In this document: positions 34,012 through 43,029 of the stretch, piece after piece
How the letters are laid out: every line of letters begins with the position of its first letter
How positions within the stretch are numbered: the stretch's first letter is position 1
Assembly (NCBI GenBank): GCA_050008575.1
Contig: JBEKMJ010000028.1
Coordinates: 17,421 to 81,420, forward strand
Source: Bog-159 sp050008575
GTDB lineage: Bacteria; Acidobacteriota; Terriglobia; Bryobacterales; Bryobacteraceae
DNA length: 64,000 bases
Direction: 5' to 3'
Translations under genes and position numbers: made by a program
Notes under the pieces: model-generated
The model's input: the letters and a program-made list of their open reading frames with translations, nothing else
Databases searched by the model: none
Told to the model about the DNA's origin: nothing

Positions 34012-35946
34012 TCATCCCCGGATCAGGCGAACCGCGTTCGACAAGGGATTCCCCGCAGCCGCTGGCGCACCAGCCGCCGCCGAAGCTTCCTCCTCCAACG
34101 CCGGCTGCTCCTGCCCTTCTCCCGGCGCCAGAAACAGATTCGTCTGCACGCCGTGCTGGCGGGTGTAGAGGTCGTAGTACCGGCCGCGCAGCGTGTACAG
34201 CGTTTCGTGGCGGCCCCGCTCGACGATGCGCCCGCCCTCGACCACCAGAATCTGGTCGGCGCGCCGAATGGTCGACAGCCGATGCGCAATCACGAACGTA
34301 GTGCGGCCCTTCATTAGATAAGACAGGCCTTCCTGAATCAGCGCTTCCGATTCCGAATCGAGGCTGGAAGTAGCTTCATCCAGAATCAGAATCGCCGGAT
34401 CGGCCAGGATGGCGCGCGCGATGGAGACCCGCTGCCGCTGGCCGCCCGACAGCTTGACGCCGCGCTCGCCGACCACCGTGTCGTAGCCTTTCTCGAACGA
34501 CTCGGCGAATTCGTCCACGCGCGCAATGCGGCAGGCTTCACGGATTTGTTCTTCGGTGGCCGACGGACGCGAAAAAGCTACGTTTTCGCGGATGGTGCCG
34601 TCGAACAGAAATGTGTCTTGCAGCACCACTCCAAGCTGCGTACGATATGAATCCAGACGGATGGTGGAAAGGTCCACGCCGTCCACCAGGATGGCGCCCT
34701 CGCGCGGCGTGTAGAACGCGGCGATGAGTCCGATGATGGTGGATTTGCCGGAGCCCGACGGTCCCACCAGCGCGGTCACCGTATCCGGCGCCGAACGGAA
34801 CGAGACGTCGTGTAGCACGGTCTTGCCTTCGTCGTAGGAGAAAGTGACGTGGTCGAAGACTACTTCGCCCTGGATGCGCCCGGCGCGCACTTGCCGGCGC
34901 GGGTCTTCATCCTCGGGCCGCTCGCGCAGCACTTCGCGCGTGCGCTCCAAGCCGGCCAGAGCCTCGCTGATCTGCGTGCCAATTCCCACGATTTGGAAAA
35001 CCGGTCCGATCAGAAACGCCAGGAACATGGTGAAGGTGAAGAATTGGCCCAGCGTCAGGGTATTGGCCATCATCTGACGCGCGCCCAGATACATCACCAG
35101 CGCGCCCAGAATACCCATCATGAGCGTGGCGCCAAAGCTCATCATCGATGTGGACGTGAGGCTCTTCATCACATTGTCCAGCAGGCGCTGCACTCCACCG
35201 GAAAAAACCTCCGCCTCCGCGGCCTCCGCGTGATAGCCCTTCACTACGCGCACGCCGCCCAGCGATTCGGTGAGCCGGCCGGTGACTTCGGCATTGATCT
35301 TGCCGCGCTCGCGGAAAATGGGACGCATCACCCCGAAGGCTTTGCCCAACGCCAGACCGAACCCGACGATCGCGCACAGCGCCACGCCAGTCATCGACGG
35401 ACTCAGCCTGAGCAGAACGCCCAGCGCCAACACCGCGGTCAGCAACCCGCCCACGAATTCCACCAGGCCGGTGCCGATCAGGTTGCGCACGCCCTCCACA
35501 TCGCTCATGATGCGTGAGACCAACATGCCGCTCTTGTTGGCGTCGTAATACGAAACCGGCAGGCGGCCGACGTGCACCTGTACCTTGCGGCGCAATTCCG
35601 CGATCAGGCGTTGCGCGGCTTTGGAAAGCAGTTGCGTCAGCGCGAAGGAGGTGATGCCCTGAATTGCAGTCGCGCCCACCACGGCCAGGATCAGAGGCTT
35701 CAACAGGTTGTAATGCCGCTTGCCGATGATATCGTCCACCAGGTATTTGGTGGAGGCCGGCAGCACCAGGCCCGAGACGCGATTGATGGCCATCAGCACC
35801 ATGCCGAAGGCCAGCAAGGCGCGGCGCGGACGCACCAGTTCCCAAATATCGGGGAGCAGCGCGCGGAGGCGTTCGGATTTGGGGCGTTTGGCCGGGTCTG
35901 GGGGCACTGAACTACCAGTTTCGCACGGGGCTGGCGGCTGCCGCAC
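34012..35946 (-). CDS. MsbA-like ABC exporter (fused permease and ATPase)
   Basis: 644 residues. Six-helix type-1 exporter domain (about 35-330, with SYYDANKSGMLVSRIMSDVE and GRLTESLGGVRVVKGYHAE), then an ATPase domain (about 360-600): Walker A VGPSGSGKSTII, Q-loop GVVLQDTFLFDGTIRENVAF, signature KLSGGQRQRVSIARA, Walker B ILILDEATSSLDSESEA and switch FVIAHRLSTI. It belongs to the lipid A/multidrug exporter subgroup and works as a homodimer. An Ala/Glu-rich C-terminal extension of about 40 residues is present. The neighbours give no clear substrate. The stop lies immediately at the edge of repeat block H. Confidence 0.88.
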   Translation of the reverse strand: MRQPPAPCETGSSVPPDPAKRPKSERLRALLPDIWELVRPRRALLAFGMVLMAINRVSGLVLPASTKYLVDDIIGKRHYNLLKPLILAVVGATAIQGITSFALTQLLSKAAQRLIAELRRKVQVHVGRLPVSYYDANKSGMLVSRIMSDVEGVRNLIGTGLVEFVGGLLTAVLALGVLLRLSPSMTGVALCAIVGFGLALGKAFGVMRPIFRERGKINAEVTGRLTESLGGVRVVKGYHAEAAEAEVFSGGVQRLLDNVMKSLTSTSMMSFGATLMMGILGALVMYLGARQMMANTLTLGQFFTFTMFLAFLIGPVFQIVGIGTQISEALAGLERTREVLRERPEDEDPRRQVRAGRIQGEVVFDHVTFSYDEGKTVLHDVSFRSAPDTVTALVGPSGSGKSTIIGLIAAFYTPREGAILVDGVDLSTIRLDSYRTQLGVVLQDTFLFDGTIRENVAFSRPSATEEQIREACRIARVDEFAESFEKGYDTVVGERGVKLSGGQRQRVSIARAILADPAILILDEATSSLDSESEALIQEGLSYLMKGRTTFVIAHRLSTIRRADQILVVEGGRIVERGRHETLYTLRGRYYDLYTRQHGVQTNLFLAPGEGQEQPALEEEASAAAGAPAAAGNPLSNAVRLIRG

Positions 35947-35957
35947 CGGTAATTAGG

Positions 35958-36518
35958 CTAGGACTCGCCGGCCGTGGTCAATGCCCGCGTGTAACTCCGG
36001 CGGATGCTGCCCGGTAGTTGGTACCGATCGAATTCGGCGGCCGAGCACCAGGCCACATCCCGCACCTCTTCGGACGTGTGGAACGTGTCCGCGGCGGCTT
36101 CGAACCGGAAGATCAGGTCGTGATGCAGGTGGAACGGCTCGTCGCGCCGCGGAGGGATGCCGTGAACATCGACGCCCACCAGCCGCGGCGCCGAATCGGC
36201 GCGCAGGATTGCGCCAGTTTCCTCCACCACTTCGCGGCGTCCCGCGTCGCCGATGAGGGGATCTTCCGGCTCAACGTGGCCGCCGGGAAGCAGCCAGCGT
36301 TGCAGGCGGCGATGCAGCACCAGCAGGATACGGCCGCGGGCGGGGCTGAGCACCAAACCGGTGCAGGTGATGTGGCCCGGATTGAATTGGCGGCGGGAGA
36401 ACGGCTCGGGCGACCGAGCCAGCAGCGCCAGCACGAGTTCCTTGCTCTTGGCGGCCTCGCCGTCATTGGCGGGGTCGAAATCCTGTAGCAGCGCGGCGAC
36501 GCCCGCGGGTTCGATCAT
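35958..36518 (-). CDS. NUDIX hydrolase
   Basis: 186 residues. The Nudix box reads GGHVEPE, nine residues, then REVVEETGA. That is two residues more between the first Glu and the RE than the canonical 7, with the catalytic EExG intact. It is preceded by GLVLSPARGRILLVLHRRLQ and followed by the beta/alpha remainder with FRFEAAADTFHTSEEVRDVAW and CSAAEFDRYQ. The substrate is probably a nucleoside diphosphate derivative, not predictable further. Start chosen at ATG 36518, where family-like sequence begins; the frame extends upstream without similarity. Gap to the MsbA-like gene is 11 bp, so the two may be one transcription unit. Confidence 0.85.
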   Translation of the reverse strand: MIEPAGVAALLQDFDPANDGEAAKSKELVLALLARSPEPFSRRQFNPGHITCTGLVLSPARGRILLVLHRRLQRWLLPGGHVEPEDPLIGDAGRREVVEETGAILRADSAPRLVGVDVHGIPPRRDEPFHLHHDLIFRFEAAADTFHTSEEVRDVAWCSAAEFDRYQLPGSIRRSYTRALTTAGES

Positions 36519-36680
36519 GCTTCGATTATGCCCCGTGTCGCACGCAGGTTGCGTGCCGTATCCCGACTCCTCGGCACACAGGCTTGGTTGGCCTGTGATG
36601 CCGGCGATCCACCTCAAACCAACTAGCCCGGAATCCGGTTAGTTCTTTATAGGTCTGGCTGACAAGTGAGTATGGCGTTT

Positions 36681-36799
36681 GTGGGGCGGGCAATCCTGCC
36701 CGCAGCCGGCTTTCAGCCGGCCTTTGCGACCACGGCGAGGCGCGCCGTGAAAGCAGGAGCCGCCTGAAAGGCGGCTGCGGCCAAGATTGGCCGCCCCAC
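36681..36799. repeat. Palindromic-module block I
   Basis: Bounded by GTGGGGC and GCCCCAC. Words: GGCGGGCAATCCTGCCCGC, GCCGGCTTTCAGCCGGC, a GGCGCGCC core, GCCGCCTGAAAGGCGGC and GGCCAAGATTGGCC. The rest of the gap 36519-36979 shows no gene: 36519-36680 is the likely NUDIX promoter region, and 36800-36979 is GC-rich sequence downstream of the permease stop with nothing recognised. Confidence 0.85.
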
Positions 36800-36979
36800 G
36801 GTGCAACCGAACTGCCAGTATTCTATAGCGGATTATCTGTACGATGTACTAGCCCTGAGCCCGGGAAGGCCGCGCGGGCCGCAGGCCGGAGCAGCGCTTG
36901 TATTTCCGGTGCGCGCGCGAAGGACTGACGCAGTTATCCAGCGCCGCGCACGCGGCGTCAATCTGCGACTGGGCTTCTT

Positions 36980-39451
36980 CTATTCGTTGCGCAGCGCGAC
37001 CATGGGATCGACTTGCGTGGCGCGCAGCGCCGGCAGATAGCTGGCGAACATGGCGATCAGCCCCAGGAATGCCGCCGCGGCCACGAAGGTCAACGGATCG
37101 GAAGGGCTGACATCCACCAGCATTCCGCCGACGATGCGTGCCGCCGCCAGGGCGATGACGCTGCCGGCGAGCACGCCTGGGACGATGAGGCGGATCCCCT
37201 GCCGCAGCACGAGTTGGAGCACATGGCGCGGCTGCGCGCCCAGCGCCATGCGAACTCCCATCTCCTGCGTGCGCTGGCTGACTGCATAGCTCATCACGCT
37301 GTACAAGCCAATCGCCGAGAGCAGCAGCGAGATTCCGCCGAGCACGCCCAGGAAGCTGGCCGCCACACGCTGCGCCAGCAGCGACCGGGCGGTGGCTTCG
37401 GATAATAACCCGGTGCTGAAAACCGCGTCCTGATTGAGCGCTAGCGCCTCCTGGCGCAGAACGGGAGTGAGCCGCGAGGGATCGCCAACCGTCTTGATGA
37501 AGATCGAAAAATTCAGCCCAGGTTTGAACCATTGGCGGAACGGGATATAGAAGAACGGGGTGGGCGCCTCGATCGGAGTGTGATACTTGCTGTCTTTCAC
37601 CAGCCCCACCACGATGGCGGGCTGGCCCTCGTACCGCAATTTGCGGCCGATGGGGCTTGCGCCCCTGAAGAACCGCCGGGCGAAGGTCCGATTGACCACG
37701 ATCACGCGGGGCGCCCTTTCGTCGTCGCGTTCGGTAAAGTCGCGGCCTTCGAGCATGCGGATGCCGAGCAGATTGAAATAGCCGGGCGCAACGGTGGCGC
37801 GATGGATCGTCATCTGCTCATTGGGCGCGGGGGCGTAACCTTCCACGTCCATCCGTTGCAACGGCGTGGATCCCAGGCCGGAGGCCGTGGACATGGGGAT
37901 CACATCGGAGTACGAGACGCCGGCGACGCCCGGCTTGGATTCCATCCGCTGGCGAAGCGTGCGGCAAAAGTCCCACTGTTCCTGAGCCGAGTAGCCCGCA
38001 TACGAGAGATAGAACTGCGACACGGAGATGTTGGCGCGGTCGAACCCCGGCGCGATTCCGCTGGCGTTGCGGAAGCTTCTGTAGAAGAGCCCGGCGCCGA
38101 TCAGCGCCACCATCGCGAGGGCGATTTCGGAGACCACCAGCAGGCCGCGCAGGCGGTGCGAGCCGGAACCGGCGGCGCCGCTGCGGCCACCCTCTTTAAG
38201 GGTTTCGTTCAGGTTGGAGCGGGCGGTGATCAGAGCCGGCGCCGTGCCGCAAAGCAGCGTCGCCGCGACCGCGATCAGTAGCGTGAAACCGAGGGTAGGC
38301 ACGTTCAATCCACCGCCGAGATCCAGCGGTACGTCGCCGATAGGAGCCAGCAGCAGAAGCAAGGGGCCGATCCACAGCACCAACGTGACTCCGGCGGCGG
38401 CCCCGCCGGCGGCGAGCAACAGGGTCTCGAAGAGAAGCTGTGTGGCAAGGCGGGAGCGGCGGGCTCCCAGCGCCAGCCGGATGCCGAATTCCCTCTGGCG
38501 GGACACCGCGCGCGCCAACAGCAAGTTGGCCACATTGGCGCAGACAATCAGCAGCAGCAGGAGGGAAAGCGCCATCAGAATCCGCAGCGGCTGCAGCAGC
38601 ATGCCCTGCGCGCCGAGATGCCCGCGCCAGAGCGGCGTCACGGTCAGGTCGATACCGCGGTTGGTGGACGGGTAGAGCGCGGCGAGTCGTTTGCCCAAGG
38701 CGGCGGCTTCCGCGCGCGCCTGTGCGATGGTGACGCCCGGCTTGAGCCGCACAATCGTGGAGGTTTCGTCGCGGGTCGCGCGGTAGGAGAGGGTGCCGTC
38801 GCCAGTGCCCATGGCGGTGGCCATGGCGATGGGGACCCAAACGTCGAAGAGCACCCCGGCGAGAGTGCCGTGAAACCCCCGGGGCGCCACGCCGACGATG
38901 GTCAAGGGATGCCGGTTCAGGCGTATGGTTTTGCCCAGCACCTTGGGATCGCCGCCGTACCGGGTCTGCCATATGCGATAGCCGATCACGGCAACCGGGG
39001 CGCCGTCCGCGCCGCCTTGCCGGTCGCGTCCCTCTTCGGGAAGGAACGTGCGGCCCAAGACCGGGTTCACCTTCAACACATCGAAGTAGTTTGCGGAGAC
39101 GAGCTCGGCCCAGGCGCGCGCCGTCTTTCCATCGGCCCCGACGCTGAGGGGAGTGAAGCGTCCGAGAGCCACGCCGGAGACCAGCTTCAGATTATCCCGG
39201 TAGTCGCGGTAGTCGGTATAGGATGTGGTGACCAGGTATTCCCCGGCGGGGGTGACCGTCTCGATGAGGGCCAGGCCACGCGGATCGCCGACGCCCGGGA
39301 AAGGGTGCAACAGGACGGAATCGATCCAACTGAATACGGTGGTGTTCACGGCAATGCCCAGGCCGAGCGTGAGAACGGCGATGACGGTGAACCAGGGGCT
39401 GCGGCGGAGCATGCGCAACCCAAACGCGAGATCTCTGATTATGGCGGACAT
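36980..39451 (-). CDS. Acidobacterial duplicated orphan permease, second copy
   Basis: 823 residues from ATG 39451. Same plan as the permease at 4987-7434: helix RSPWFTVIAVLTLGLGIAVN, MacB-like periplasmic core (GRTFLPEEGRDRQGGADGAP), FtsX helices (LSLLLLLIVCANVANLLLAR), second core, second FtsX set ending ATQVDPMVALRNE. The motif ISRQREFGIRLALGA-like repeat occurs twice, as expected for the duplicated FtsX cytoplasmic loop. No ATPase gene adjoins it. Sequence identity to the first copy is only moderate, so these are separate family members rather than a recent duplication. Partner and substrate unknown. Confidence 0.9.
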   Translation of the reverse strand: MSAIIRDLAFGLRMLRRSPWFTVIAVLTLGLGIAVNTTVFSWIDSVLLHPFPGVGDPRGLALIETVTPAGEYLVTTSYTDYRDYRDNLKLVSGVALGRFTPLSVGADGKTARAWAELVSANYFDVLKVNPVLGRTFLPEEGRDRQGGADGAPVAVIGYRIWQTRYGGDPKVLGKTIRLNRHPLTIVGVAPRGFHGTLAGVLFDVWVPIAMATAMGTGDGTLSYRATRDETSTIVRLKPGVTIAQARAEAAALGKRLAALYPSTNRGIDLTVTPLWRGHLGAQGMLLQPLRILMALSLLLLLIVCANVANLLLARAVSRQREFGIRLALGARRSRLATQLLFETLLLAAGGAAAGVTLVLWIGPLLLLLAPIGDVPLDLGGGLNVPTLGFTLLIAVAATLLCGTAPALITARSNLNETLKEGGRSGAAGSGSHRLRGLLVVSEIALAMVALIGAGLFYRSFRNASGIAPGFDRANISVSQFYLSYAGYSAQEQWDFCRTLRQRMESKPGVAGVSYSDVIPMSTASGLGSTPLQRMDVEGYAPAPNEQMTIHRATVAPGYFNLLGIRMLEGRDFTERDDERAPRVIVVNRTFARRFFRGASPIGRKLRYEGQPAIVVGLVKDSKYHTPIEAPTPFFYIPFRQWFKPGLNFSIFIKTVGDPSRLTPVLRQEALALNQDAVFSTGLLSEATARSLLAQRVAASFLGVLGGISLLLSAIGLYSVMSYAVSQRTQEMGVRMALGAQPRHVLQLVLRQGIRLIVPGVLAGSVIALAAARIVGGMLVDVSPSDPLTFVAAAAFLGLIAMFASYLPALRATQVDPMVALRNE

Positions 39452-39561
39452 AGCAATCTCAAAACCTGCAACTCTCATTCCAATCGTAACTCGTTGCAGA
39501 CGGATGGGATGCGGATGCGCCTGTCCGTTTATGGGAAGATGCCGTCCGCTTTCGTGGAGGC

Positions 39562-39610
39562 GCGCTGCGCTCGCCTGACACAGGCTGAAGCCTATGCTAC
39601 CAGGCCCTCC
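39562..39610. repeat. Short palindromic-module block J
   Basis: GCGCTGCGCTCGCC, then ACACAGGCTGAAGCCTATG and CTACCAGGCCCTCC. It lies in the divergent gap 39452-39774, upstream of the promoter at 39661. The ACACAGGCTGAAGCCTATG word is the same as in blocks D and H. Confidence 0.7.
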
Positions 39611-39660
39611 AATGAGCGAGGCCTGGGCCCGCGCGGCACACCTGTGCCCGGCCTGCCTCG

Positions 39661-39689
39661 TTGTACGCGTCCGCCGCTTTGGCTAGAAT
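39661..39689 (+). promoter_or_regulatory. Putative sigma-70-type promoter of the Skp/OmpH-like gene
   Basis: TTGTAC (39661-39666), a 17-bp spacer and TAGAAT (39684-39689). This is the best consensus match noticed in the window outside the rRNA leader. It predicts a 5' leader of about 78 nt ending in AAGGAG before the TTG start at 39775. Confidence 0.55.
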
Positions 39690-39774
39690 GGACTTTCGCG
39701 GCATCGTTCGGATCGCATCCCTGCGGCCAACTGTTGCAATATGTTAGTATCGAAACAAATCCAAGGAGTTTAGC

Positions 39775-40410
39775 TTGACAAAGAATTGTGTTTTCCTGCC
39801 CGCCATCGCTCTGGCGGCAGCTACGCTGGCCCAGGCGCAGACCGCGGCGGCGCCGCAGACCCCGTCGCAGGCCGCGTCGCAGACCAAGGTGGGGATCATC
39901 CACATCCAGAACGCGATCATCAGCACCAAGGATGGGCAAAAGGCGGCGGCGGACCTGACCACCAAATTCGCCCCTAAGAAGAGCGACCTGGAAAAGAAGC
40001 AAAGCACCATCACGCAACTGCAGGACCAGTTGCGCAAGGGCAGCAACACCATGAGCGAAGATGCCAAGCAGAAGCTCATGCGCGAGATCGATCAGAACAC
40101 CAAGGCCCTGAACCGCGAGAGTGAGGACGCCCAGGCGGAGCTCGACCAGGAACAGAACAAGGTAATGCAGGAGCTGGGGCAGCGCATCATGGCGGTGATC
40201 GACAAGTACGCCAAGGACAACGGCTACGCCTTGATCCTGGATGTGAGCTCGCAGCAGACGCCGGTATTGTATGCGACCAACAGCATCGATATCACGCAGG
40301 ACATCATCGCCCTGTACGATAAGAATGCGCCGGCGGCCAGTTCATCCGCCAAGCCGGCTACGCCGCCGCCCGCCGCAGCCAAGCCCGCAGCCGCGCCGTC
40401 CAAGCCGTAG
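39775..40410 (+). CDS. Skp/OmpH-family periplasmic chaperone
   Basis: 211 residues beginning with TTG, selected because AAGGAG stands 6 bp before it and the signal peptide (KNCVFLPAIALAAATLAQAQ) follows. The OmpH fold starts at KVGIIHIQNAIISTKDGQKA and continues through a long basic/acidic coiled coil (KKSDLEKKQSTITQLQDQL, AKQKLMREIDQNTKALNRE) to the closing strand NGYALILDVSSQQTPVLY and IDITQDIIALYDK. The C-terminal 30 residues are Pro/Ala/Lys-rich, an extra tail compared with E. coli Skp. Its role would be holding unfolded outer-membrane proteins in the periplasm. It is not beside bamA or lpxD as in many bacteria. Confidence 0.85.
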   Translation: MTKNCVFLPAIALAAATLAQAQTAAAPQTPSQAASQTKVGIIHIQNAIISTKDGQKAAADLTTKFAPKKSDLEKKQSTITQLQDQLRKGSNTMSEDAKQKLMREIDQNTKALNRESEDAQAELDQEQNKVMQELGQRIMAVIDKYAKDNGYALILDVSSQQTPVLYATNSIDITQDIIALYDKNAPAASSSAKPATPPPAAAKPAAAPSKP

Positions 40411-40465
40411 CGGGAGCCGCGCGATGCGCCGCCTTTGCCAGTGGTAAGCTGAATCAGAGGGTGCC

Positions 40466-41155
40466 ATGAAACTTTTCGGCGTAGTCTTCGTCGTGTTTCT
40501 AGCCGTTGGACCGCTCTCCGCGCAATACTGGTCCGTGGGTGGCTTTGGGAACGTCGCTTTTCCGGGTTTGGGACATGCTCCGGCGGGCGGAAATCCGTGG
40601 GGCAATGTGGTTTCTCCAGCGTTGCCCGGAGGCGCCGCGGCAGCCGGGGCCAATCGCTACGGCAGCATGGTGCAAGGCTTTCGTTCCTACAACGGCACGG
40701 GATCGGGACACCGGCGCGGCGGCGCCAGCGGCATTTATGCCTACCCGGTTTACATAGGCGGGAATGGCTATGCCTACGCGCAACCCGACCAGCCGCAATC
40801 CAATGCCGGCGGGGCCGATGCGCCCGCGCAGCCAACCGTGGTGATCAACCAATATTTTGGCCAGGCCCCCGCGGATCAGGGACCGTCGTCTAGCGCCGCG
40901 GAATCGAATTTCCATTACTACCAGGCGCCTTCAAACAATGACGCCGATACTACCCCCAGCGAACAGTCCTACTACCTGATCGCGTTCAAGGATCACACCA
41001 TCTACTCGGCTGTGGCGTATTACACCGAGGGCGAGACGCTGCACTATTTCACGTCGGGCAACGTGCACAACCAGGTGTCGCTGGCGCTGGTGGACCGGCA
41101 GTTGACCGAGCAGTTGAATCACCAGCGGAACGTGGACGTGCGGCTGCCGCAATAA
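40466..41155 (+). CDS. Secreted protein of unknown function
   Basis: 229 residues. Signal peptide (MKLFGVVFVVFLAVGPLSAQ). A Gly/Ala/Tyr/Asn-rich middle (about 20-155) is likely disordered. A folded C-terminal segment (about 160-229) contains YYLIAFKDHTIYSAVAYYTE, LHYFTSGNVHNQVSLALVD and terminal QLNHQRNVDVRLPQ. The last part looks like a small beta-rich domain, but no family is recognised with certainty. It is 55 bp downstream of the Skp-like gene on the same strand and may share its promoter. No enzymatic motif is visible. Confidence 0.7.
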   Translation: MKLFGVVFVVFLAVGPLSAQYWSVGGFGNVAFPGLGHAPAGGNPWGNVVSPALPGGAAAAGANRYGSMVQGFRSYNGTGSGHRRGGASGIYAYPVYIGGNGYAYAQPDQPQSNAGGADAPAQPTVVINQYFGQAPADQGPSSSAAESNFHYYQAPSNNDADTTPSEQSYYLIAFKDHTIYSAVAYYTEGETLHYFTSGNVHNQVSLALVDRQLTEQLNHQRNVDVRLPQ

Positions 41156-41172
41156 GAGATCCAGCAGCCATT

Positions 41173-41441
41173 GGAGGGCGGGCAATTTTGCCCGCAGCCG
41201 GCTTTCAGCCGGCTAGAGCGAAGCTCGCCTGACACCGGCTCTCCAGAGAACCATCGTGCAGTCACTGATCTAGCGGGACTAACGTCCCGCTGGGCGAGCT
41301 ACGCTCGCCCGCGCTGACACGAGTGTCAGCGCGGCAGGCAATGAGTGCCTGCGCCACGTCCCGGCGTCAGTTCTCCGATCTTGGTAACGACCCGCAGGGC
41401 CGTTCGTGCTGATGCCCCGCGCCGGCTAAAGCCCGCCCTCC
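41173..41441. repeat. Palindromic-module block K (convergent junction)
   Basis: Left boundary GGAGGGCGGG and right boundary CCCGCCCTCC. Words include GGGCAATTTTGCCC, GCCGGCTTTCAGCCGGC, GAGCGAAGCTCGCC, GCGGGACTAACGTCCCGC, GGGCGAGCTACGCTCGCC, CTGACACGAGTGTCAG and GGCAATGAGTGCC. It fills the 425-bp gap 41156-41580, in which no gene is seen. Confidence 0.85.
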
Positions 41442-41580
41442 AATCCTAGCTCCATTCTGTCCGCCGTAGTGGGGCAGGCTCGCAGCCTAAGGCGCTCTTC
41501 GAGCTTATTCAGTTGCTCAGCGACGTGGCGCATGTGGGCCATGCGCGCGACTTTGCCGGCGGCGGATGCAGCTTCGGGAA

Positions 41581-42228
41581 TCAACTGGTCAGCAATTTGA
41601 AGGCGTGCCGCCACTCGTTTCTTAGGAATCCGGGCAGGCACCACAAAATACACAGCGGTTCGATGGCCCGCGCCGAGACGATGCCTCCGCAATCATAAGG
41701 CTCCCAACCGAACTGTTCGGCGATCGCGGAAACCTGCGCCTTGGCCTCGGCGTTATCGCCGCACAGAAACATGGTGGGAACGCCCTGCTCGAAGTGTGGG
41801 TTGATCATCAGCGCGTTGCCCACGCTGTTGAATGCCTTCACCACATGCGCCGCGGGAAGTTTCGCTTGAATCCACTCGCCCAGCGACTCGTTCGGTCCAG
41901 TGGTGTATTGCAGGACTCCATTGACAGGCGGCCCATCGGCAATGGGATTGGTGGCGTCGATCACCGTCTTGCCGTCGAAATTAGCGGGACCCGCCAGTTC
42001 GAGGATGCTCCCGACGGCGCGCCCTAGCCCCGCCAGCACGACCATCTCACCGAAACGCGCGGCTTCCGCGAAGGTTCCCGCTTTGGCGCCCGGCGTGGCG
42101 TGAACCCAAGCTTCCACTTCCGGCTTTCCGGGATCGCGAGTGCCCAACATCGCCTGGTGGCCATGCTTGATGAAACCCGCGCCCAACACTTGCCCGACGA
42201 TTCCCGATCCTAATACTCCGATTTTCAT
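41581..42228 (-). CDS. NADPH-dependent reductase of the F420-NADP oxidoreductase-like Rossmann family
   Basis: 215 residues. N-terminal dinucleotide-binding motif KIGVLGSGIVGQVLGAGFIK with TRDP after beta-2, indicating a phosphate-binding pocket suited to NADP. Typical family segments follow: VVLAGLGRAVGSILELAG, GKTVIDATNPIADG, HVVKAFNSVGNALMINP and TMFLCGDNAEAKAQV. The group also contains F420H2:NADP oxidoreductases and many uncharacterised NADP-binding proteins; no F420 genes are nearby, so a generic NADPH-dependent reductase is the safer call. Starts 8 bp after the NIPSNAP stop, so the two form an operon. Confidence 0.8.
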   Translation of the reverse strand: MKIGVLGSGIVGQVLGAGFIKHGHQAMLGTRDPGKPEVEAWVHATPGAKAGTFAEAARFGEMVVLAGLGRAVGSILELAGPANFDGKTVIDATNPIADGPPVNGVLQYTTGPNESLGEWIQAKLPAAHVVKAFNSVGNALMINPHFEQGVPTMFLCGDNAEAKAQVSAIAEQFGWEPYDCGGIVSARAIEPLCILWCLPGFLRNEWRHAFKLLTS

Positions 42229-42236
42229 GCCGCCCC

Positions 42237-43001
42237 CTACTTCATCGGTGAAAAATCGGCCGGATCCATGTACACGGACTCCATCTTGCTCACGATTTTG
42301 CCGTGGGCCTCCGACTCTTTCGCCACCTTCTGGAATTCCGGGTCCTGGAAAAATTCGCCCCAGTTCTTCTTGGCGGCTTCGCGGCTGGCGTGCGCAAGGA
42401 CGTAGATCAGCGTGTTCTCGTGCGCGGGCGCGTCCTGCGGCACCCAGTACGCGATGTTGGCGATGCCGTGCTTTTCAAAAACATGCGTGTGGTGGTCGCG
42501 GAAGTTTTCCAGCAAATACGACAACTTGCCTTCGTCACACGTATAGGTGCGCAGTTCGAAAACGCGTGGTGGCGTCGTATTGGAGGCGGCCATCGCCGGC
42601 GAAAAATCCGTCGGATCCAGGTACACGGATTCCACTTTGCTCACGATTTTGCCGTTAGCTTCGGAATCCTTCTGTACCTTCTGCCACTCCGGATCGCTGC
42701 CGAATTCTTTCCAATTCTTCTTGGCGGCCTCGCGGCTGGCATGCGCGATCACGTAGATCAGCGTGTTTTGGTGAGCGGGCGAATCCATCGGCACCCAATA
42801 CGCGATGTTGGTCATGCCGTGCTTCTCGAAGATGCGCATCGTATGGTTGCGGAAGCGCGCCAGCAGGTCCGGCAGCTTGCCTTCATTGCACGTGTAGGTG
42901 CGCAACTCGAAGACGCGCCCGTGTTCCTGCGCGCCCGCGGGGGGAATCGTAATGGAGACGGCCATCGCCGCCGCAAGGGACAAAATCGTTTTAAGCGCCA
43001 T
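42237..43001 (-). CDS. Secreted tandem NIPSNAP-domain protein
   Basis: 254 residues: signal peptide (about 1-24), then two NIPSNAP (ferredoxin-like) domains of about 107 residues each. Both start RVFELRTYTC and include EKHG..NIAYWVP, AHASREAAKKNW and IVSK.ESVY.DP.DFSP. The two halves are close to identical at both protein and DNA level, which points to a recent internal duplication. NIPSNAP domains are alpha/beta-barrel-type folds with mostly unknown activity in bacteria. Divergent from the M2 peptidase gene with only 28 bp between start codons. Confidence 0.85.
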   Translation of the reverse strand: MALKTILSLAAAMAVSITIPPAGAQEHGRVFELRTYTCNEGKLPDLLARFRNHTMRIFEKHGMTNIAYWVPMDSPAHQNTLIYVIAHASREAAKKNWKEFGSDPEWQKVQKDSEANGKIVSKVESVYLDPTDFSPAMAASNTTPPRVFELRTYTCDEGKLSYLLENFRDHHTHVFEKHGIANIAYWVPQDAPAHENTLIYVLAHASREAAKKNWGEFFQDPEFQKVAKESEAHGKIVSKMESVYMDPADFSPMK

Positions 43002-43029
43002 GCAGTCAGTTTACAATGGTGCACGGCAT

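Noticed and set aside
36849..36979. Minus-strand string RIEEAQSQIDAACAALDNC just after the orphan permease stop
   Set aside because: It is out of frame with the permease, belongs to a frame that is antisense or shifted elsewhere, and matches no known family; too little to call a gene remnant.
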